Origin: JAKVJE01 sp047722305
GTDB taxonomy: Bacteria > Actinomycetota > Actinomycetes > Actinomycetales > Microbacteriaceae
NCBI GenBank assembly: GCA_047722305.1
Contig: JBDNYM010000057.1
Location: 1-11,708 of the forward strand
Reading direction: 5' to 3'
DNA length: 11,708 nucleotides
Below the pieces are notes generated by a model that worked only from the letters and a program-made list of their open reading frames with translations, made no database searches and was not told the DNA's origin. Positions 8,507 through 11,708 of this stretch are shown here, piece by piece (within the stretch, counting starts at the first letter, position 1; each line of letters begins with the position of its first letter). Both the position numbers and the translations under genes were made by a program.

Positions 8507-8533
8507 CTGGCACTCGCATGATACGAGTGCTAA
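8507..8533 (-). promoter_or_regulatory. CIRCE operator (HrcA binding site)
   Basis: Read on the minus strand this is TTAGCACTC, nine bases, then GAGTGCCAG. The consensus is TTAGCACTC-N9-GAGTGCTAA, so the upstream arm is perfect and the downstream arm differs at two positions (T to C and A to G). Spacing is exact. The first base coincides with the last base of the predicted -10 box, so bound HrcA would cover the transcription start. The upstream arm also contains the hemW stop codon (TAG at 8530-8532). It lies directly in front of hrcA, as expected for autoregulation. Confidence 0.93.
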
Positions 8534-9765
8534 GTATAGCTCCCGGTCTCGGCCGCGGTCAGGAGGCGGTCCACCACCAGATCGCCGAGCAGCCGTCCCC
8601 GCAGCGTCTCGACGGCGCGTCCGTGGGACGCGGCGGCGGCGTCCAGCAGTCCCGCCGCAACCAGCCCCGGCAGCGCGGCCCGGGCGTGCTCATGCAGCAT
8701 CGGGATCGGGATGCCGTCGGCCAGCCGCGAACGCAGCAGGACGTCCTCCTCGTAGCGGGTGCGCGCATCCAGCCGCTCGCGTCCCGTCGCCGGGCTCACC
8801 CCGGCCCGCACGCGCCCGGCCCACGCGGCCGGGTGGCGGGCGTTCCACCAGCGCGTCCCCGCCACGTGGCTGTGGGCCCCGGGCCCGATCCCCCACCAGT
8901 CGCCGCCGGTCCAGTAGTTGAGGTTGTGGCGGCTGCGGTCGGCCAGGGCGCGCGCCCAGTTGCTGGTCTCGTACCAGCTGAAGCCGGCCGCGGCCAGCCG
9001 GGCGTCGGCCCACTCGTACTTGTCGGCCTCCAGGTCGTCGTCGGGAGCCGGCAGCTCGCCGCGACGCACCCGGCGGGCGAGCGCCGTCCCGGGTTCGACG
9101 ATCAGCGCGTAAGCCGAGATGTGGTCGGGATGCAGCGCCAGCGCCGCGTCGACGCTGCGCCGCCAGTGATCGAGGGTCTCGCCGGGGGCGCCGTAGATGA
9201 GGTCGACGCTCACGTGCAGCCCGGCCTCCCGGGCCCAGGAGACCACCGCCGGCACCCGGGCCGGGTCGTGGGTGCGGTCGAGGGTCGCCAGCACCTCCGG
9301 CACCGCCGACTGCATGCCGAACGACATCCGCGTCACCCCGCCGGCGGCCAGGGCGCGCAGGCCGGCGGCGTCCACCGAATCAGGGTTGGCTTCGACGGTC
9401 ACCTCGCAGTCGGGGCCCAGCCCCCAGGCGCCGTCGATGGCCCGGAGGATGCGCACCAGGTCGGCGGCCGGCAGCCGGGTGGGCGTCCCGCCGCCGAAGA
9501 AGACGGTGTCGACCCGCCGCGGCACCGACGCTGAGGCCCTGAGCGCCCGGACGGCGAACCCGACCTCCCCGATCGCGGTGTCGGCGTACTCGTCCTGCCG
9601 GAACCCGCGGAGCTGGCTGGCCGTGTAGGTGTTGAAATCGCAGTAGCCGCAGCGCACCGAGCAGAACGGCACATGCACGTACACGCCGAAACGCTCCGGG
9701 ACGCGCCCGCCGGGGATGCGCCCGTCCGCCGGCGCCGGTTCCCCGGCCGGGTCCGGATGCGGCAT
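8530..9765 (-). CDS. hemW: Heme chaperone HemW (radical SAM protein, CPO-like)
   Basis: HemW is a radical-SAM protein that binds heme and is thought to deliver it to target proteins. It was long annotated as oxygen-independent coproporphyrinogen III oxidase (HemN-like). The 411-residue product has YVHVPFCSVRCGYCDF (29-44), with cluster cysteines 35, 39 and 42, then FGGGTPTRL (90-98), EANPDS (125-130) and the HNLNYW motif (280-285) that matches the HNxxYW heme-binding motif described for HemW. The short extension before the CxxxCxxC also favours HemW over true HemN. The ATG at 9765 shares its A with the lepA stop (TGATG) and has no good ribosome site, suggesting reinitiation by ribosomes finishing lepA. 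The same frame stays open far upstream into lepA (to 11376), but that is chance in GC-rich DNA and not a fusion. The stop codon lies within the CIRCE of hrcA. Confidence 0.95.
   Translation of the reverse strand: MPHPDPAGEPAPADGRIPGGRVPERFGVYVHVPFCSVRCGYCDFNTYTASQLRGFRQDEYADTAIGEVGFAVRALRASASVPRRVDTVFFGGGTPTRLPAADLVRILRAIDGAWGLGPDCEVTVEANPDSVDAAGLRALAAGGVTRMSFGMQSAVPEVLATLDRTHDPARVPAVVSWAREAGLHVSVDLIYGAPGETLDHWRRSVDAALALHPDHISAYALIVEPGTALARRVRRGELPAPDDDLEADKYEWADARLAAAGFSWYETSNWARALADRSRHNLNYWTGGDWWGIGPGAHSHVAGTRWWNARHPAAWAGRVRAGVSPATGRERLDARTRYEEDVLLRSRLADGIPIPMLHEHARAALPGLVAAGLLDAAAASHGRAVETLRGRLLGDLVVDRLLTAAETGSYT
8533..8562 (-). promoter_or_regulatory. Predicted sigma70-type promoter of hrcA-dnaJ
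   Basis: On the minus strand a -10 element TATACT (8533-8538) has five of six matches to TATAAT. It is preceded by an 18-base spacer and a -35 element CTGACC (8557-8562), which keeps the TGAC core of TTGACA. Transcription would start near 8526, inside the CIRCE operator. The whole promoter lies within the last codons of hemW, so hrcA can be expressed independently of the lepA-hemW transcript. The box positions are read directly; activity is inferred. Confidence 0.75.
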
Positions 9766-11615
9766 CAGCGCTGCGGCTCGTCGCTGGAGAGCGCGGCGAT
9801 GAACGCCTCCTGCGGCACCTCGACGCGGCCGACCATCTTCATGCGCTTCTTGCCGGCCTTCTGCTTCTCCAGCAGCTTGCGCTTGCGGGTGATGTCGCCG
9901 CCGTAGCACTTGGCCAGCACATCCTTGCGCAGGGCGCGGATGGACTCGCGGGCGATGATGCGGGCGCCGATGGCCGCCTGCACCGGCACCTCGAACATCT
10001 GACGCGGGATGAGCTCTTTGAGCTTGGCCGTCATCCGCACCCCGTAGGCGTAGGCCTGATCGCGGTGCACGATGGCGCTGAACGCGTCGACGGTCTCGCC
10101 CTGCAGCAGGATGTCGACCTTCACCAGGTCGGCGTGCTGCTCGCCGGCGGGCTCGTAGTCGAGCGACGCGTAGCCGCGGGTCTTCGACTTGAGCTGGTCG
10201 AAGAAGTCGAAGACGATCTCGGCCAGCGGCAGGCGGTAGTGCAGCTCGACGCGCGACTCGCTCAGGTAGGTCATGTTGCGCATCTCGCCCCGCCGCTGCT
10301 GGCAGAGGTCCATGACGGGCCCGACGAACTCCTTGGGCGTGATGACGGTGGCGTCGACCACCGGCTCCGCCACCCAGTCGATCTTGCCCGCGGGGAACTC
10401 CGACGGGTTGGTCACCTCGGTGACGGTTCCATCCTCGGTGCGCACGTGGTAGCTCACCGACGGAGCGGTGGCGATCAGGTCGAGGCCGAACTCGCGCTCC
10501 AGCCGCTCGGTGACGATCTCCAGGTGCAGCAGCCCCAGGAACCCGCAGCGGAACCCGAACCCGAGCGCCACCGAGGTCTCCGGCTCGTAGACGAGGGCCG
10601 CATCCGACAGCTTCAGCTTGTCCAGGGCATCGCGCAGGTCCGGGTAGTCGGCCGAGTCGATCGGGTACAGCCCCGAGAACACCATCGGCTTCGGGTCCGC
10701 GTAGCCGGGCAGGGGGGTCTCGGACGGGTCGGCCAGCGAGGTGACGGTGTCGCCCACCTTCGAGTGCCGCACATCCTTCACCCCGGTGATGAGGTAGCCC
10801 ACCTCGCCGGGGCCCAGGCCGCTGGTGGCGTGCGGTTCGGGGGCGGAGACGCCGATCTCCAGGATCTCGTGCTGGGTGCCGGTGCTCATCATCCGCACCC
10901 GGTCGCGGCTGCGCAGCTCGCCGTCGACCATGCGCACGTAGGTCACCACGCCCCGGTAGGCGTCGTAGACCGAGTCGAAGATCATGGCGCGCGGGGACGC
11001 CGCCTGATCGCCGGCCGGGGCCGGCACCTCCGCCACGATGCGGTCCAGCAGCTCCGGCACGCCCGCGCCGGTCTTGCCCGACACCCGCAGCACGTCGTCC
11101 GGGTCGCAGCCGATCAGGTCCGCCAGCTCGTGGGCGTAGCGGTCGGGGTCGGCGGCCGGCAGGTCGATCTTGTTCAGCACCGGGATGATGGTGAGGTCGC
11201 CCTCCAGCGCCAGGTACAGGTTCGACAGGGTCTGGGCCTGGATGCCCTGGGCGGCGTCGACCAGCAGCACCGCGCCCTCGCAGGCGGCCAGCGACCGCGA
11301 CACCTCGTAGCTGAAGTCGACATGCCCCGGGGTGTCGATCATGTCGAGGGCGTAGGCCGCGCCGGCGACCGTCCACGGCATCCGCACCGCCTGGCTCTTG
11401 ATCGTGATGCCGCGCTCGCGCTCGATGTCCATCCGATCGAGGTACTGGGCGCGCATGTCGCGGTCGGCCACCACCCCGGTGGCCTGCAGCATCCGGTCGG
11501 CCAGCGTCGACTTCCCGTGGTCGATGTGGGCGATGATGCTGAAGTTGCGGATCCGGTCGAGCGGGGTGCGCGACGGCACGATCTCCTGCTGCTGCGCCGG
11601 TGTGGTTCGGGACAC
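9765..11615 (-). CDS. lepA: Elongation factor 4 (LepA), ribosomal back-translocase GTPase
   Basis: EF4 is a ribosome-dependent GTPase reported to back-translocate stalled ribosomes and to affect initiation and 30S biogenesis. With the chosen start it has 616 residues, normal for the family. Visible are G1 AHIDHGKST (29-37), G2 RGITI (68-72), G3 DTPGH (94-98), G4 NKID (148-151) and G5 SGKTG (179-183), then EF-G-like domains II, III and V, and the LepA-specific C-terminal domain with KCYGGDITRKRKLLEKQKAG (569-588) and KKRMKMVG. The start is a choice between ATG 11621 and GTG 11615. The only ribosome site, GAGGAG (11622-11627), abuts the ATG with no spacer but lies six bases before the GTG, so I prefer GTG. 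Both give the same protein apart from two residues. Its promoter is not in the window. Confidence 0.97.
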   Translation of the reverse strand: MSRTTPAQQQEIVPSRTPLDRIRNFSIIAHIDHGKSTLADRMLQATGVVADRDMRAQYLDRMDIERERGITIKSQAVRMPWTVAGAAYALDMIDTPGHVDFSYEVSRSLAACEGAVLLVDAAQGIQAQTLSNLYLALEGDLTIIPVLNKIDLPAADPDRYAHELADLIGCDPDDVLRVSGKTGAGVPELLDRIVAEVPAPAGDQAASPRAMIFDSVYDAYRGVVTYVRMVDGELRSRDRVRMMSTGTQHEILEIGVSAPEPHATSGLGPGEVGYLITGVKDVRHSKVGDTVTSLADPSETPLPGYADPKPMVFSGLYPIDSADYPDLRDALDKLKLSDAALVYEPETSVALGFGFRCGFLGLLHLEIVTERLEREFGLDLIATAPSVSYHVRTEDGTVTEVTNPSEFPAGKIDWVAEPVVDATVITPKEFVGPVMDLCQQRRGEMRNMTYLSESRVELHYRLPLAEIVFDFFDQLKSKTRGYASLDYEPAGEQHADLVKVDILLQGETVDAFSAIVHRDQAYAYGVRMTAKLKELIPRQMFEVPVQAAIGARIIARESIRALRKDVLAKCYGGDITRKRKLLEKQKAGKKRMKMVGRVEVPQEAFIAALSSDEPQR

Positions 11616-11621
11616 GCTCAT

Positions 11622-11627
11622 CTCCTC
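11622..11627 (-). promoter_or_regulatory. Ribosome binding site of lepA
   Basis: The minus strand reads GAGGAG ATGAGC GTG. The purine-rich site touches the ATG at 11621 and is six bases from the GTG at 11615. A spacer of zero is not workable for normal initiation, so the site points to GTG as the actual start codon. Confidence 0.6.
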
Positions 11628-11643
11628 GGCGCCGCTGCGCTCA

Positions 11644-11708
11644 ACGGGGGCCCCGCGCGCCCCCCGCGCGGCGGGGGGGGGACGGGCCGGGGCGCCCCGC
11701 CCCCCCCC
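11644..11708. other. Low-complexity G/C contig end (probable artefact)
   Basis: After about 11644 the sequence becomes runs of G and C only, ending in a C homopolymer, much like the first 105 bases of the window. It lies upstream of lepA, where a promoter would be expected, but no promoter element can be read in it. I treat it as unreliable sequence at a contig boundary. Confidence 0.7.

Noticed and set aside
9766..11376. The hemW frame stays open without a stop for more than 500 codons upstream through lepA, giving a 948-residue reading.
   Set aside because: The upstream part is an alternative frame of lepA, rich in R, G, A and P with no recognisable domain. lepA is intact in its own frame, and hemW has a natural start at the lepA stop.

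Overview
The window is a contiguous piece of a GC-rich (about 70 % by eye) bacterial chromosome. All twelve genes lie on the minus strand with almost no intergenic space. Gene content, gene order and protein styles point to an Actinomycetota: a HrcA/CIRCE-controlled dnaJ, a UppS of the mycobacterial decaprenyl-synthase type with the RSSGEQRLSN signature, and YbeY with the WLDLPGPTDVLSFP motif. Genus cannot be decided from this sequence.

Read in the direction of transcription (high to low coordinate), the order is lepA (EF4), hemW (heme chaperone), hrcA (heat-shock repressor), dnaJ, rsmE (16S rRNA U1498 methyltransferase), a HIT-family hydrolase, a PhoH-like ATPase, ybeY (rRNA endonuclease), a CNNM/CorC-type CBS membrane protein, era (ribosome-assembly GTPase), recO (recombination mediator) and uppS (polyprenyl diphosphate synthase). 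This is a classical actinobacterial housekeeping cluster. Most junctions are ATGA, GTGA or TGATG overlaps or gaps of 4 to 46 bases, so translational coupling is likely. No Rho-independent terminator is visible.

The clearest regulatory signal is a CIRCE operator at 8507-8533 beside a sigma70-type promoter, placed over the end of hemW and in front of hrcA. It implies an autoregulated heat-shock promoter for hrcA-dnaJ. By read-through it may also raise the downstream ribosome-biogenesis genes rsmE, ybeY and era. lepA and hemW would depend on a promoter upstream of the window.

Both ends (about 1-105 and 11644-11708) are G/C homopolymer runs that look like read or assembly artefacts. They make the uppS 3' end and the lepA upstream region unreliable. 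I found no mobile element, CRISPR, RNA gene, phage gene or defence gene, and no candidate for a new system. The points worth a second look are local: the operator/promoter/stop-codon overlap, a TKSE in place of NKxD in Era, several start-site decisions, and a divergent membrane domain in the CNNM protein.
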